A stretch of 64,000 nt of DNA from Sporomusa malonica (GCF_900176355.1 NZ_FWXI01000004.1:124001-188000); one strand, 5' to 3'. Positions 52,537 to 61,039 are shown, numbered from the stretch's first letter. Made by a program: numbers and translations. The notes: a model not told the origin generated them from the sequence alone.

Positions 52537-53418
52537 ATGGATCTACGGCAATTAGAATACTTTCAAATGGCTAGCCGCTTAAAAAGCATCTCAAAAGCAG
52601 CCGAACAACTGCGTGTTGCTCAACCATCAGTGTCAATTGCAATTCAAAAATTAGAAGAAGAGCTTGGCGTCTTGCTTTTTGACCGCAGCCAACGACAAAT
52701 CCAATTGACTTCCGAGGGACTTATATTTATCCAGCGAGTTAACGAAATCCTCACTCGCCTTGATGACTCAGTAACAGAAATGAACGACCTGCGACTGTTG
52801 CAAAAGGGTTCGATTAAGATTGGAATTCCACCGATGATTGGGGCCTTTCTTTTCCCTCATATTTTTTCCCAGTTTCACCGACAATTCCCGCTGCTTGAGC
52901 TTAGCGCCATTGAAGGCGGTTCTTTAACCATCCAAAAGTTAGTCGAACAAGGCAAACTCGATATAGGGATTATCACTAAATCTACCACTACGGCCGAATT
53001 AGACTTGCTCCCTATTACCTCAGGTCAAATCCATGTCTGCTTGCCTCCAGACCATCCTTTCAGCAGCCTTCAAAACATCCCGTTCAACCAGCTCAGCGAT
53101 CAGCCATTTATCTTGTTAAAAGAAGATACCTATATCAGGCAAATCATTACAACAGAGTGTGCTAAGCATCAGTTTACACCGCAGATCGTCTTTGTCTCCA
53201 GCCAGATCGAAACCATCATCGGTCTTGTTGAACAGGGAGCAGGCATTGCTTTTCTCTTTGATGCAATTACCCGGAAGCATGATACTGTCCAAAGCCGCCC
53301 CCTTACGAATCCAATTTACTTTGAGATTGTTCTGGCCTGGAATCACAGCAGATACCTATCAAATGCCGCACGAGCCTTCATTAACTTTATTACAAGCTCA
53401 TTTCGCCCAGTAAACTGA
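52537..53418 (+). CDS. LysR-family transcriptional regulator
   Basis: A 293-residue LysR protein with N-terminal HTH (DLRQLEYFQMASRLKSISKA, VAQPSVSIAIQKLEEELGVL) and an effector domain from about residue 90. It is strikingly close to the LysR at 33908-34816 over the first 70 residues and keeps the same effector layout, so the two are paralogues and may sense related small acids. GGAG lies 9 bases before the ATG. Divergent from the corrinoid operon; no other obvious target is adjacent. Confidence 0.92.
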   Translation: MDLRQLEYFQMASRLKSISKAAEQLRVAQPSVSIAIQKLEEELGVLLFDRSQRQIQLTSEGLIFIQRVNEILTRLDDSVTEMNDLRLLQKGSIKIGIPPMIGAFLFPHIFSQFHRQFPLLELSAIEGGSLTIQKLVEQGKLDIGIITKSTTTAELDLLPITSGQIHVCLPPDHPFSSLQNIPFNQLSDQPFILLKEDTYIRQIITTECAKHQFTPQIVFVSSQIETIIGLVEQGAGIAFLFDAITRKHDTVQSRPLTNPIYFEIVLAWNHSRYLSNAARAFINFITSSFRPVN

Positions 53419-53474
53419 ATCTCGCCCCCAGTCCTCCGCTTAAGGCTACTCTCTAGATTATGTATAATAATATA

Positions 53475-53503
53475 TTGACGGACTCAAACCCCAATGATAT
53501 AAT
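53475..53503 (+). promoter_or_regulatory. Upstream sigma-A promoter of carD
   Basis: TTGACG (53475-53480), 17 bases, TATAAT (53498-53503). It lies about 70 bases before the gene start. Confidence 0.65.
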
Positions 53504-53516
53504 AATTGTTTTCGAG

Positions 53517-53545
53517 TTGATATTCTCTGATTATTGTGGTATACT
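53517..53545 (+). promoter_or_regulatory. Downstream sigma-A promoter of carD
   Basis: TTGATA (53517-53522), 17 bases, TATACT (53540-53545). Together with the element at 53475 it forms a tandem pair 42 bases apart in front of one gene. Confidence 0.65.
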
Positions 53546-53574
53546 TAGTTACATCGTTACTAGGGGGTGACTTC

Positions 53575-54060
53575 ATGTTTCAAATTGGCGATAAGATTTT
53601 TTACCCGATGCATGGTGGAGGTATTATTGAAAAGATCGAAGAAAAAGAAATCTTCGGTCAAACACAGCTTTATTATGTTGTGAACATACCTCACAGAAAC
53701 ATGCAGGTAATGCTCCCTTTTGATAAAACGGAGAAGCTGGGTATGAGACCAGTCGTAGATCCTGACAAGCTTGATGATGTACTGAGTACTTTCCATGATA
53801 ACGGCGAGACTGAGTTAGTAATGAATGACACACAAAGACAGCGACTGAACATGAGCAAGATGAAAACCGGCGACATCTATGATGAGATTGAGGTCATACG
53901 GGATTTGCTCAGAATCAAAAATAAGCGGAAATTGGGAATGGCTGACAAGAACATGCTTGATAATGTCCGGCAGATTCTTATCAGCGAAGTGGTATTGGTA
54001 AAAGACATTCCCCATGAACAGGCCACTCATTTCTTAGATGAAATGTTCAATGCCAAATAA
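53575..54060 (+). CDS. carD: CarD/CdnL-family RNA polymerase-binding regulator
   Basis: A 161-residue CarD-like protein. The N-terminal RNAP-interaction domain (about 1-58) reads MFQIGDKIFYPMHGGGIIEK and LYYVVNIPHRNMQVMLP. The C-terminal half is a helical bundle. CarD proteins bind RNA polymerase beta and the promoter edge and stabilise open complexes. ATG at 53575 is selected (AGGGGG 7 bases upstream) rather than 53536, because it gives the family N-terminus. The tandem promoters and strong terminator show it is a single-gene unit. Confidence 0.94.
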   Translation: MFQIGDKIFYPMHGGGIIEKIEEKEIFGQTQLYYVVNIPHRNMQVMLPFDKTEKLGMRPVVDPDKLDDVLSTFHDNGETELVMNDTQRQRLNMSKMKTGDIYDEIEVIRDLLRIKNKRKLGMADKNMLDNVRQILISEVVLVKDIPHEQATHFLDEMFNAK

Positions 54061-54070
54061 GACGGTCGGC

Positions 54071-54111
54071 AAAAACATCCTGGGCTAAATTGGCCAGGAT
54101 GTTTTTTTTTG
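54071..54111. terminator. Bidirectional terminator between carD and the phosphatase gene
   Basis: AAAACATCCTGG and CCAGGATGTTTT pair across a 10-base loop. T-runs follow on both strands. Confidence 0.88.
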
Positions 54112-54114
54112 CTT

Positions 54115-55392
54115 TTATTTAGTTGCTTTCCTGATCACCCAAGCATCAATTAATGTGCCACTTTGTTTAAATGATTTGACAGTAAGAACGTCCCCCATCA
54201 CCTCTACTGTGATGTAATTAGGTTCATCCACTGGACTGTAAAAAAATTCATTCCAATCTTTAGATATTGTATTTCTGTACGTTTTTGTACCACTACGGCC
54301 GGAAGCTACATAGACTGTTCCCTTCTCAGAAGTGTCGGTCCTAACACCATCGCGGAGGGGATAGGTACGGGAGTAGACATGGTCATGGCCTGTAAATACT
54401 ACATCAACATGGTATTGGTCAAAAAGCGGCCTAAATACCCTCTCGATATTTTCGTTAGCCTCAGTATTTTTATTATTATAAAGAGGCCGGTGGATAAAGG
54501 CTATCTTCCATTTTTTATTAGTCATTCTTAGATCTTTTTCAAGCCATATTCTCTGTTCGCTCAGCATGCCAGGTACAAACTTGGCTTGTTCTCCCGCCTG
54601 ACTGTCCAACATAACAAAATGCGCATCACCGTAGTCAAACGAGTATACCTGCCCTTTGAGTCTCTCAGGGCCATTAGGCGGCAAGTTAAATTGGGCAGTA
54701 AAAAATACCGGCATGGAAAACTGCCGTTCTAACGTATATGTCTCATGATTACCAGTGATCGGCATAGCCGGAATGGTATCAATAACCCCGCGCGCAGCCG
54801 AAAACCAATTATTCCATTCATTATAATCCTGCCCCACATCAACTAGGTCCCCAACATTAGCAAAAAATGCTGCCTCAGGATGCGCCTGGTAGGCATTTCT
54901 TATCGTAGACTTCCAAACATCATAGTTAATACTCTGGGAATCCCCAAATACAAGGAACTTAAATCCAGAAATGGCGGCAGACGCTGTAGTAAAAATTCGT
55001 GGTTCACTCCAACAACCTGGACCTCCCACCCGATAAACATAACGAGTGCCTGATTTGAGACCTGTTAATGTAACTGAATGAATGGCCATATCGCCTAGGT
55101 TAGTTTTTAATCCTGCGATGCCAGCAGCGGCAACCCTGGCATTATTAAGGAAAGAGTGCGTATTTGCTACCTCTGCATATTCCACCTGCCCGCCCACAGT
55201 AGTAACCCCTGTTCTCCAGGTGATGGTCTGGGTCGTCCGCGGATCATCTGCCCAGGTTAAAGTAACATGATCAGGGATGGCGGTAGCGCCATGGGCTATT
55301 GAGGAGAAAAGCACTGATGAAGAAGTTAATAATAAGACAATCACAAGAAAGAAAATCTGTAAAAAGGTTTGTGGTTTTCTCACCTTGCTCAC
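54115..55392 (-). CDS. Secreted purple-acid-phosphatase-like metallophosphoesterase
   Basis: A 425-residue exported enzyme. A signal peptide/anchor lies at about residues 10-36 (FLQIFFLVIVLLLTSSSVLF). A fibronectin-like domain follows (PDHVTLTWADDPRTTQTITW, about 40-130), as in purple acid phosphatases. The metallophosphoesterase domain has VFGDSQS, GDLVDVG, GNHE, FIHRPLY and FTGHDHVYSR, covering the five blocks that bind two metals. It probably releases phosphate from extracellular esters. The start is either GTG 55392 or GTG 55383; the latter has AGGTGA 5 bases upstream. Confidence 0.93.
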   Translation of the reverse strand: MSKVRKPQTFLQIFFLVIVLLLTSSSVLFSSIAHGATAIPDHVTLTWADDPRTTQTITWRTGVTTVGGQVEYAEVANTHSFLNNARVAAAGIAGLKTNLGDMAIHSVTLTGLKSGTRYVYRVGGPGCWSEPRIFTTASAAISGFKFLVFGDSQSINYDVWKSTIRNAYQAHPEAAFFANVGDLVDVGQDYNEWNNWFSAARGVIDTIPAMPITGNHETYTLERQFSMPVFFTAQFNLPPNGPERLKGQVYSFDYGDAHFVMLDSQAGEQAKFVPGMLSEQRIWLEKDLRMTNKKWKIAFIHRPLYNNKNTEANENIERVFRPLFDQYHVDVVFTGHDHVYSRTYPLRDGVRTDTSEKGTVYVASGRSGTKTYRNTISKDWNEFFYSPVDEPNYITVEVMGDVLTVKSFKQSGTLIDAWVIRKATK

Positions 55393-55404
55393 CTACTCTC
55401 GATT

Positions 55405-55956
55405 TTAAAATTCTCGAACAGCAATCTCCATCATATCAGTTAAATGCAAAAAGCTACTTGCCTTGGTGTCTGCCCTGGCTAAAAGTGCAATCATTGCACA
55501 GGTACGCGCGTCATGCAATGCATTGTGATGCTCGAAGTCGATCGAAAAACGCTTAGCCAATGTTGGCAGTTTGTAGTTGTCCAGATCTGTCCAAACGCGT
55601 CTGGCAATATCAACTGTGCAAGCATAACGAAAGGCAGGATGCGGGAGTCCGTACTCATTCAGCATACTGCGCAAAACACTGATATCAAAAGACGCATTAT
55701 GGGCAATCACGATTTTTTCTTCCAGATGGGGCCTTATTCTATCCCATAATTCGGCAAAGGTCGGTTTGTCGACAACATCGTCGACGGTTATTCCGTGAAT
55801 CTTAGTATTCCAATAATCAAATTTAAGTACAGGCGGCTGAATAAGCGAATACGCAGAGCGCACAATCTTCCCATTTTCCACCGTAATAGCAGCCAAACTG
55901 CAGGCGCTCGCACGGCTGCTATTGGCTGTTTCAAAATCGATTGCTACATAATTCAT
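55405..55956 (-). CDS. DEDDh 3-prime-5-prime exonuclease (DnaQ-like)
   Basis: A 183-residue exonuclease. Exo I is YVAIDFETANSSR (Asp/Glu), Exo II is IVIAHNASFDISVL, and Exo III is EHHNALHDARTCA with the general-base His. This is the stand-alone epsilon/PolC-like proofreading or RNA-trimming group. It lies 12 bases upstream of the phosphatase gene on the same strand, so the two may be co-transcribed. The ribosome-binding site is weak. Confidence 0.92.
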   Translation of the reverse strand: MNYVAIDFETANSSRASACSLAAITVENGKIVRSAYSLIQPPVLKFDYWNTKIHGITVDDVVDKPTFAELWDRIRPHLEEKIVIAHNASFDISVLRSMLNEYGLPHPAFRYACTVDIARRVWTDLDNYKLPTLAKRFSIDFEHHNALHDARTCAMIALLARADTKASSFLHLTDMMEIAVREF

Positions 55957-56094
55957 ATTAGGTTTAACAGCGCAGGCTTATCCTCTCCCGACAAGTTTGC
56001 GGCCTTTCTCTTATTAATATAATTAATTGTTCTATCTGATTCTAAACATATTTTAACTAGCACGTCAATAACGTTTTCTGGAATTATATTGAGT

Positions 56095-56133
56095 CAAAAA
56101 AAACTCGCGGCAGGCACAGTCCTTCGCGAGTCT
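56095..56133 (-). terminator. Terminator of the small Cys-rich gene
   Basis: On the minus strand, ACTCGCG pairs with CGCGAGT around a 15-base loop, followed by TTTTTTT. It lies 12 bases past the stop at 56145. Confidence 0.85.
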
Positions 56134-56144
56134 TTTTGGCCAGC

Positions 56145-56288
56145 TTAATCAACATCATTCACTGATAAACAGTCTGGACATAAAAGTTCTTTGATATGAT
56201 GTTTAACGCCACTTTTATCAACATACTCACTTTTTTGCACATAACAAGATTTCTTTTGCTTACAAACATCACAAATTCCTTCCTCCAT
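56145..56288 (-). CDS. Small Cys-rich (zinc-ribbon-like) protein, 47 residues
   Basis: A short gene on the minus strand with a good GGAGGT ribosome site 6 bases before the ATG and its own terminator. The protein reads MEEGICDVCKQKKSCYVQKS, then a basic middle, then a second pair, ELLCPDCLSVNDVD. Two CxxC pairs (ICDVC and CPDC) make a zinc ribbon or rubredoxin-like knuckle likely. Many Clostridia and Negativicutes carry such tiny proteins of unknown role. It is not part of the neighbouring repeat. Confidence 0.7.
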   Translation of the reverse strand: MEEGICDVCKQKKSCYVQKSEYVDKSGVKHHIKELLCPDCLSVNDVD

Positions 56289-56302
56289 ATTGCACCTCCT
56301 TT

Positions 56303-56479
56303 TTTATCCTGTTAGAAAGTATAACTTTCCGTCTGGATAAGGGCACATCGGCTTCCGCTTTCGCTAAGGCTCGGCGCAAGCCGTGTTTTCTTTATCCTGT
56401 TAGAAAGTATAACTTTCCGTCTGGATAAGGGCAACATCGGCTTCCACTTTCGCTAAGGCTCGGCGCAAGCCGTGTTTTC
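56303..56479. repeat. Two tandem copies of an 88-bp repeat
   Basis: Copy 1 (56303-56390) and copy 2 (56391-56479) differ by one inserted A and one G-to-A change. Each contains a small palindrome (GAAAGT-ATA-ACTTTC) and a CGGCTT/AAGCCG inverted repeat. The unit contains no convincing gene. A 30-base piece of the unit recurs at 30476-30505. Together with flanks it fills the 308-base gap 56289-56596; the remaining flank shows no other feature. Confidence 0.9.
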
Positions 56480-56596
56480 TTTATAGTAATGTGTTTGGCA
56501 AAGCCATGTTATTCTGAATTGTAACCTTGCAAAACTAGGGATTTATCACTGAAGAGTCCTTGTAATATTTCGCGTTACCAGGACTGTTACCGCGTC

Positions 56597-58051
56597 TCAC
56601 CTATTTGATAGATTCCTCGAAATAATCTCACCTAATATTTTTACTCCATGCAGTATTTCTTCTGAACAGACCACAGCAAAACTAAGACGAATAAAGCGGT
56701 CAGGCGCATGACGCGGAAAAAAGGCTGTTCCAGGCGTTAACAGTACCCCCTGCTTCTCGGCAGCTTGGGCAACCTTTTTCGCCGATACCCCTTCAGGCAA
56801 AGCTAGCCAGTAAGTAAGCCCTCCCCGGGGCCGGTGGCAGGTTACAGACGAAGGCAAAAACTGTTCGATAGTAGCCTGGGTTATCTGATAGCGCTCCAAA
56901 TAGATGCGCTGGACGGCAGCAATATGCTTTTGCCAAATGCCTTTGCGCAAATACAAATCAAAAGCCCGCTGGGTTAGTCCGGAGGTAGAAATATCAGAAT
57001 GATGTTTCACAGTTAATACTTGAGCTACCATTTGTGGTGGCATTAGTAAAAAAGCCAGCCTAAGGCCAGGCATAAAAATCTTAGAAAAACTTTTTAGATA
57101 GATTACCCTATGGTCACGGTCAAGCGCTTTTAACGGAGCCAGCGGCATATCAGAAAAATCGAGCTCGCTTATGTAATCGTCTTCGAGAATGACGGCATTA
57201 TACCGCCTGGCAAGACCGATGAGCCTGTTTCTTTTGATCAGTGAGTAGGAGTAGCCTGTGGGATTTTGAATATTAGCCATTACATAGATGAGTTTGGGAC
57301 GAAAACATTTTATTTTTGCTTCTAAGTCCTGAATGTCAATTCCATCGTCCTCCATGTTTATCTCAACAATCTTAGCCCCCCGCGAGCGGAAAGCAGCGAT
57401 TGCTCCAGGATATGTGGGATTCTCTGTAAACACATAATCGCCAAAATTCAGCAGGGATTTGGCAACAATATCAATCCCCTGCTGGGCACCTGATATAATC
57501 TGGACATTATCTGCCTGAGCTTTAATCCCCTGCTCTTTGAGATATGCGGAAATAGCTTCCCGTAACGGCCCAAACCCTTGACTATCCTGATAGCTGAAGG
57601 CGTTGCCCTTGTCTCTGTCCAGTACCTCAATCAATATATTTTTGAAGTCATCTATCGGCAATAAATCAGGCGGCGGCATAACGGTAGCAAAATCGATGCA
57701 ATTTTTATGTAACTTAACCGGTCTATAGGGAATGACCTCAGCCTCGTGGACATCTGGGACAGCCGGACACTCTTCATCCGGTCTCCCGGTTATTTCGGCA
57801 ACATAACTGCCGCTGCCGGCACGGGAAAAAATATAGCCGTTCTGTTCCAGCAGCTTATAAGCTCCCACGACGGTACTGGGATTAACCCCAAAAAAAGCAG
57901 CCAGTTTCCGTACAGGCGGCAACAGATAGCCATAGCTCAATTTACCAGTTACTATTAACTCCCGTAATTGATCATACAACTGAATATATAATGATTTTTT
58001 ATTTTCTTTTTCTAATTGTACCGATACAAAATCAAAAAAATCACGACTCAT
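56597..58051 (-). CDS. pdxR: MocR-family PdxR regulator (GntR HTH fused to aminotransferase fold)
   Basis: A 484-residue GntR-type winged helix (about 10-78: QLYDQLRELIVTGKLSYGYL, STVVGAYKLLEQNGY) joined to a type I aminotransferase domain (about 110-480). The PLP lysine lies in YLKSFSKIFMPGLRLAF near residue 320, and NPTGYSYS and EDDYISEL are also conserved. PdxR proteins bind PLP and control pdxST. The operator ACCGATACAAT/ATTGTATCGGT is found just upstream of this gene and upstream of pdxS, which supports the call. Six hundred bases to 3 kb of unrelated genes separate it from pdxST. Confidence 0.92.
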   Translation of the reverse strand: MSRDFFDFVSVQLEKENKKSLYIQLYDQLRELIVTGKLSYGYLLPPVRKLAAFFGVNPSTVVGAYKLLEQNGYIFSRAGSGSYVAEITGRPDEECPAVPDVHEAEVIPYRPVKLHKNCIDFATVMPPPDLLPIDDFKNILIEVLDRDKGNAFSYQDSQGFGPLREAISAYLKEQGIKAQADNVQIISGAQQGIDIVAKSLLNFGDYVFTENPTYPGAIAAFRSRGAKIVEINMEDDGIDIQDLEAKIKCFRPKLIYVMANIQNPTGYSYSLIKRNRLIGLARRYNAVILEDDYISELDFSDMPLAPLKALDRDHRVIYLKSFSKIFMPGLRLAFLLMPPQMVAQVLTVKHHSDISTSGLTQRAFDLYLRKGIWQKHIAAVQRIYLERYQITQATIEQFLPSSVTCHRPRGGLTYWLALPEGVSAKKVAQAAEKQGVLLTPGTAFFPRHAPDRFIRLSFAVVCSEEILHGVKILGEIISRNLSNR

Positions 58052-58093
58052 CTTGATTACCCTTTCTGACTTGCTTAATTACAAAAATTTATT

Positions 58094-58118
58094 ACCGATA
58101 CAATAAAATTGTATCGGT
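58094..58118. promoter_or_regulatory. PdxR operator at the pdxR promoter
   Basis: ACCGATACAAT and ATTGTATCGGT form a perfect 11-bp inverted repeat with a 3-base centre. It begins 6 bases downstream of the pdxR -10 element, fitting autorepression. Confidence 0.85.
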
Positions 58119-58124
58119 ACAATC

Positions 58125-58152
58125 ATTCTACCAGATAAATTGTTTTGTGCAA
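58125..58152 (-). promoter_or_regulatory. Sigma-A promoter of pdxR
   Basis: Minus strand: TTGCAC (58152-58147), 16 bases, TAGAAT (58130-58125), directly upstream of the operator. Confidence 0.55.
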
Positions 58153-58161
58153 AGCCATAAA

Positions 58162-58193
58162 GAAGTCGCTCACCCCGTAGGATGAGCGACTTC
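58162..58193. terminator. Hairpin after the Arg/His-rich secreted protein gene
   Basis: GAAGTCGCTCA and TGAGCGACTTC form an 11-bp stem with a 10-base loop, 13 bases past the stop of the minus-strand gene. It also sits just upstream of the pdxR promoter. The U-run is short. Confidence 0.6.
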
Positions 58194-58205
58194 TGAGCAG
58201 CTGCT

Positions 58206-58574
58206 CTAATCGTTTGACGAGCCAATTAAGATTCCAATTATCAGAGCTGCAATCTCACGCATTTCACGATCATGCCGGTCTCTTTCACGCGCTTGCCGCT
58301 CATGCCATTCTCGCCGACTCTCATGAGGGCGCCGCTTCATTTCTCTTTCATGCCGCTCATTTTCTATGCGGCGTCTTTCGTCGTGCTGCCGCCGCCGTTC
58401 ATCATTGTGGCGCCGACGGTCATGATCACGGTCATGACGATCAGATCTTAACTCTACTATTTGCCCTGAACCATTATTATATAATGCGGATGCCTCGGCT
58501 GCAGTAGCAAATATGCCTACTTGCATTATCCCGACCATTGAATAAATAATCGCTTTTTTAGCCAAACCGTTCAT
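58206..58574 (-). CDS. Small exported protein with Arg/His/Glu/Asp-rich middle
   Basis: A 122-residue protein. Residues 1-30 form a signal peptide (KKAIIYSMVGIMQVGIFATA, AEASA). Residues about 45-105 are almost only charged: RHDRDHDRRRHNDERRRQHD and similar, with Arg, His, Glu and Asp. The C-terminus is hydrophobic (REIAALIIGILIGSSND), possibly a second membrane anchor. AGGAGG lies 6 bases before the ATG. I recognise no family; His-rich, highly charged exported proteins often bind metals or polyanions. Confidence 0.7.
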   Translation of the reverse strand: MNGLAKKAIIYSMVGIMQVGIFATAAEASALYNNGSGQIVELRSDRHDRDHDRRRHNDERRRQHDERRRIENERHEREMKRRPHESRREWHERQARERDRHDREMREIAALIIGILIGSSND

Positions 58575-58698
58575 AACATTCCCTCCTATATTCCCCCCAC
58601 ATTTACTACTCTAATCATAATCTGGAAATGCGACAAAATTATGACAGCATAGGAAAATTATCCATCCCAGACCGAAGAGATGTGTACCACACGGCAGA

Positions 58699-59907
58699 CT
58701 AACGCTCATTCACGAGAGAAGGATTAGACTGGATTGACAGAACTTCTTTCTTTTGTGTTAGCACGAAATATTGAAGTACTGCGAAGACAATAAACACTGC
58801 TCCAACTAAATAAATACTGTGATAGCCAGCAACACCGGCTACAATCCCTAAAACATACGCACCAAGTGACATTCCCGCATCCAATGAGTTAAAGAATAAA
58901 GAAGTAGCAAATCCTACCCGATGCGGCTCTACCGAGTTAATAATTTGTGTTTGAAATATAGGCGTTACCGAACCATAACCGATACCAATAATAGCTGCAG
59001 CTACCAAGAACATGGCATTCGAGTGAACTTGGCTTAGCAAAAACATTCCGACCGTAAAAAGAATCAAGCAAGGATAAATAATAACTTTTGCACCCCGTTG
59101 ATCAAACCAGCGTCCTGTAAATGGGCGGGAAATCAAAATAAATACGGCCAGAACAATGAAGAAGTAGCTGGCTGTTTCTACTAACCCTAAATCTTTAGCA
59201 TATAACGGTAAAAAGACCGAAATACCTGAATATGCACACGCTAAAATAAATGTGGCAAAGGCGAACGGCGCAGCATTTTTATCAAATAAGTCATTCCACG
59301 AAATATCACCTTTTTCTAACAGAATATCTGATTCTTTTGTTCTTTCAGGAATTCTCATAGGCGGGGCAAGAACGATAGCCACGGCTGAACTAATCATGCA
59401 AATGATGAAAGCGGCATTATAAGCATTCATATTTACAAGAGTAATCCCAATGAATGGACCGAACACCATAGCCAGGCTCATAGCCATTGAGAAATAGCTT
59501 AACCCTTCTCCACGTCTTGAGGACGGAATGAGTTCAGCGCAGATCGTTCCCATTGCCGTTGTGATAATCCCAAAAGTCAACCCATGAAAAACACGTAGAA
59601 TGAGTAGCACCATCAGATTCGTTGCAAAGGGATAGAGCATTGTAGCTAATAAAAACGCAATAGCCGAATATATGAAAATCTTTTTCTGCGAACCTTTGCT
59701 AACCCACTGCCCAGCAAAAGGCCGAATTAGTATAGCGGCTACTAAGAAAAATGCAATCACCAATCCAACTTTATCGGTACCTGCATGAAATGTGCCTACC
59801 AGGTACAATGGGAGTACTGTAAGTAATATATAAAAGACGAGAAAAATGAAAAAGTTGATGATTGTTATGCTAATGAAATCCTTAGTCCATAATTTTTCGT
59901 TGTGCAC
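58699..59907 (-). CDS. MFS transporter with divergent LysR regulator
   Basis: A 402-residue, twelve-helix permease of the YfcJ/YwoG-like drug/metabolite efflux type. Signature loops include PFAGQWVSKGSQKK and SRPFTGRWFDQRGAK. The best start is GTG at 59907 with GGAG 8 bases upstream; the frame also allows GTG at 59916. It is divergent from a LysR gene across a 123-base region with an inverted repeat. The pair lies between pdxR and pdxST and has no evident B6 role. Confidence 0.88.
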   Translation of the reverse strand: MHNEKLWTKDFISITIINFFIFLVFYILLTVLPLYLVGTFHAGTDKVGLVIAFFLVAAILIRPFAGQWVSKGSQKKIFIYSAIAFLLATMLYPFATNLMVLLILRVFHGLTFGIITTAMGTICAELIPSSRRGEGLSYFSMAMSLAMVFGPFIGITLVNMNAYNAAFIICMISSAVAIVLAPPMRIPERTKESDILLEKGDISWNDLFDKNAAPFAFATFILACAYSGISVFLPLYAKDLGLVETASYFFIVLAVFILISRPFTGRWFDQRGAKVIIYPCLILFTVGMFLLSQVHSNAMFLVAAAIIGIGYGSVTPIFQTQIINSVEPHRVGFATSLFFNSLDAGMSLGAYVLGIVAGVAGYHSIYLVGAVFIVFAVLQYFVLTQKKEVLSIQSNPSLVNER

Positions 59908-59980
59908 CTTAATCACTCCAGATATAGTTTTTAAGTAACTTAACCATTATACCCTGAGAATCTATGCACACCTAATTGTC

Positions 59981-60016
59981 TTTGGTATGACTTTGATGCA
60001 TAATTGTAATACCAAA
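59981..60016. promoter_or_regulatory. Inverted repeat between the MFS and LysR genes
   Basis: TTTGGTAT (59981-59988) faces ATACCAAA (60009-60016) with 20 bases between. The layout fits a LysR-type binding region (recognition site plus activation site) for the divergent MFS promoter. Confidence 0.55.
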
Positions 60017-60039
60017 TAATTTAGTAGAGGTAATCATAC

Positions 60040-60957
60040 ATGGATTGGCATCAACTTAAATATTTTCAGACACTGGCTAATATATGTAACTTTTCAAAGG
60101 CTGCTGATGAATTAGTTCTTTCACAATCTGCACTGAGCCGGTCAATCTCCCGGCTCGAAGAAGAGCTAGGGGTTTCATTGTTTGAACGCAAGAGTCGTGG
60201 TGTAGTCTTAAACCGATATGGGGAGATCTTCCTAAAGCATGCGAACCGGGCTTTGTCGGAAATAGCCGAAGCAAAGCAGGAAATTAACAATTTGGTTGAT
60301 CCCTTTCATGGAACCATCTTACTTTCGTTCATTCAGCCACTTGGATCAAGTTTTATACCTGATTTGATTGGCGCATTTCAACAACAAGCACCAGGAGTAA
60401 AATTCCAGCTAACCCAAGATACAACAAAGATCATTCTGAGCCAGCTAGAGTCTGCGGAAATCGACATTGGCTTTTGCTCGCCGCAAGAACCAATTGAAAA
60501 TTTAAGCTCTTTCCCCATTATGAACCAAGAACTATTTTTAATTGTTCATAAAGACCATAGGCTAGCCGGCGCAGAGCAAGTTGATTTGTGCGAGGTAGCT
60601 AATGATCCCTTTGTGCTTTATAAACCTGAAATTGCATTACGCGATGTAATTGAGAAACTTTGCCATGATGCTGGGTTTCATCCAACAATGTCTTTCGAAG
60701 CTTTTGAAGACAGGACGGCTGCTGGTCTTGTCGGAGCTAAGCTTGGCGTTTCACTCATTCCGTTCATACCAGGACTTGATCTAAAAAAAGTTTCACTTAT
60801 TCGCGTCCGTAACCCTCTTTGTTTAGTAGGAATTCACATGGTTTGGCGAAAAAACGGCTATATGTCGCCTGCAGCGAAACACTTTAAGTCCTATGTTGAA
60901 AACACCATACCTTGGACAGACCCGTTATCTCAAGCTGTGGGCAAGTTCAACGTCTAG
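60040..60957 (+). CDS. LysR-family regulator, divergent from an MFS gene
   Basis: A 305-residue LysR regulator. The HTH begins MDWHQLKYFQTLANICNFSK and continues SQSALSRSISRLEEELGVSL. The effector domain runs from about residue 88. This branch differs from the two other LysR proteins in the window and resembles YwbI/GltR-like regulators. Divergent orientation and the operator-like repeat between the two genes suggest control of the MFS transporter. A terminator follows. Confidence 0.92.
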   Translation: MDWHQLKYFQTLANICNFSKAADELVLSQSALSRSISRLEEELGVSLFERKSRGVVLNRYGEIFLKHANRALSEIAEAKQEINNLVDPFHGTILLSFIQPLGSSFIPDLIGAFQQQAPGVKFQLTQDTTKIILSQLESAEIDIGFCSPQEPIENLSSFPIMNQELFLIVHKDHRLAGAEQVDLCEVANDPFVLYKPEIALRDVIEKLCHDAGFHPTMSFEAFEDRTAAGLVGAKLGVSLIPFIPGLDLKKVSLIRVRNPLCLVGIHMVWRKNGYMSPAAKHFKSYVENTIPWTDPLSQAVGKFNV

Positions 60958-61001
60958 GTATTGGCATGGGCTAAAGAAGCCCAGAGTCTAAATAATTGAA
61001 T

Positions 61002-61039
61002 GGAAAAACCCTAGAAGCTGTAAGCTTTAGGGTTTTTCC
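61002..61039 (+). terminator. Terminator after the LysR gene
   Basis: GGAAAAACCCTA and TAGGGTTTTTCC form a perfect 12-bp stem with a partly paired loop; the arms include an A-run and a T-run, so it can act on both strands. Confidence 0.85.

Noticed and set aside
56303-56479. CRISPR array
   Set aside because: Only two tandem copies, unit 88 bp without spacer structure, and no cas genes in the window.
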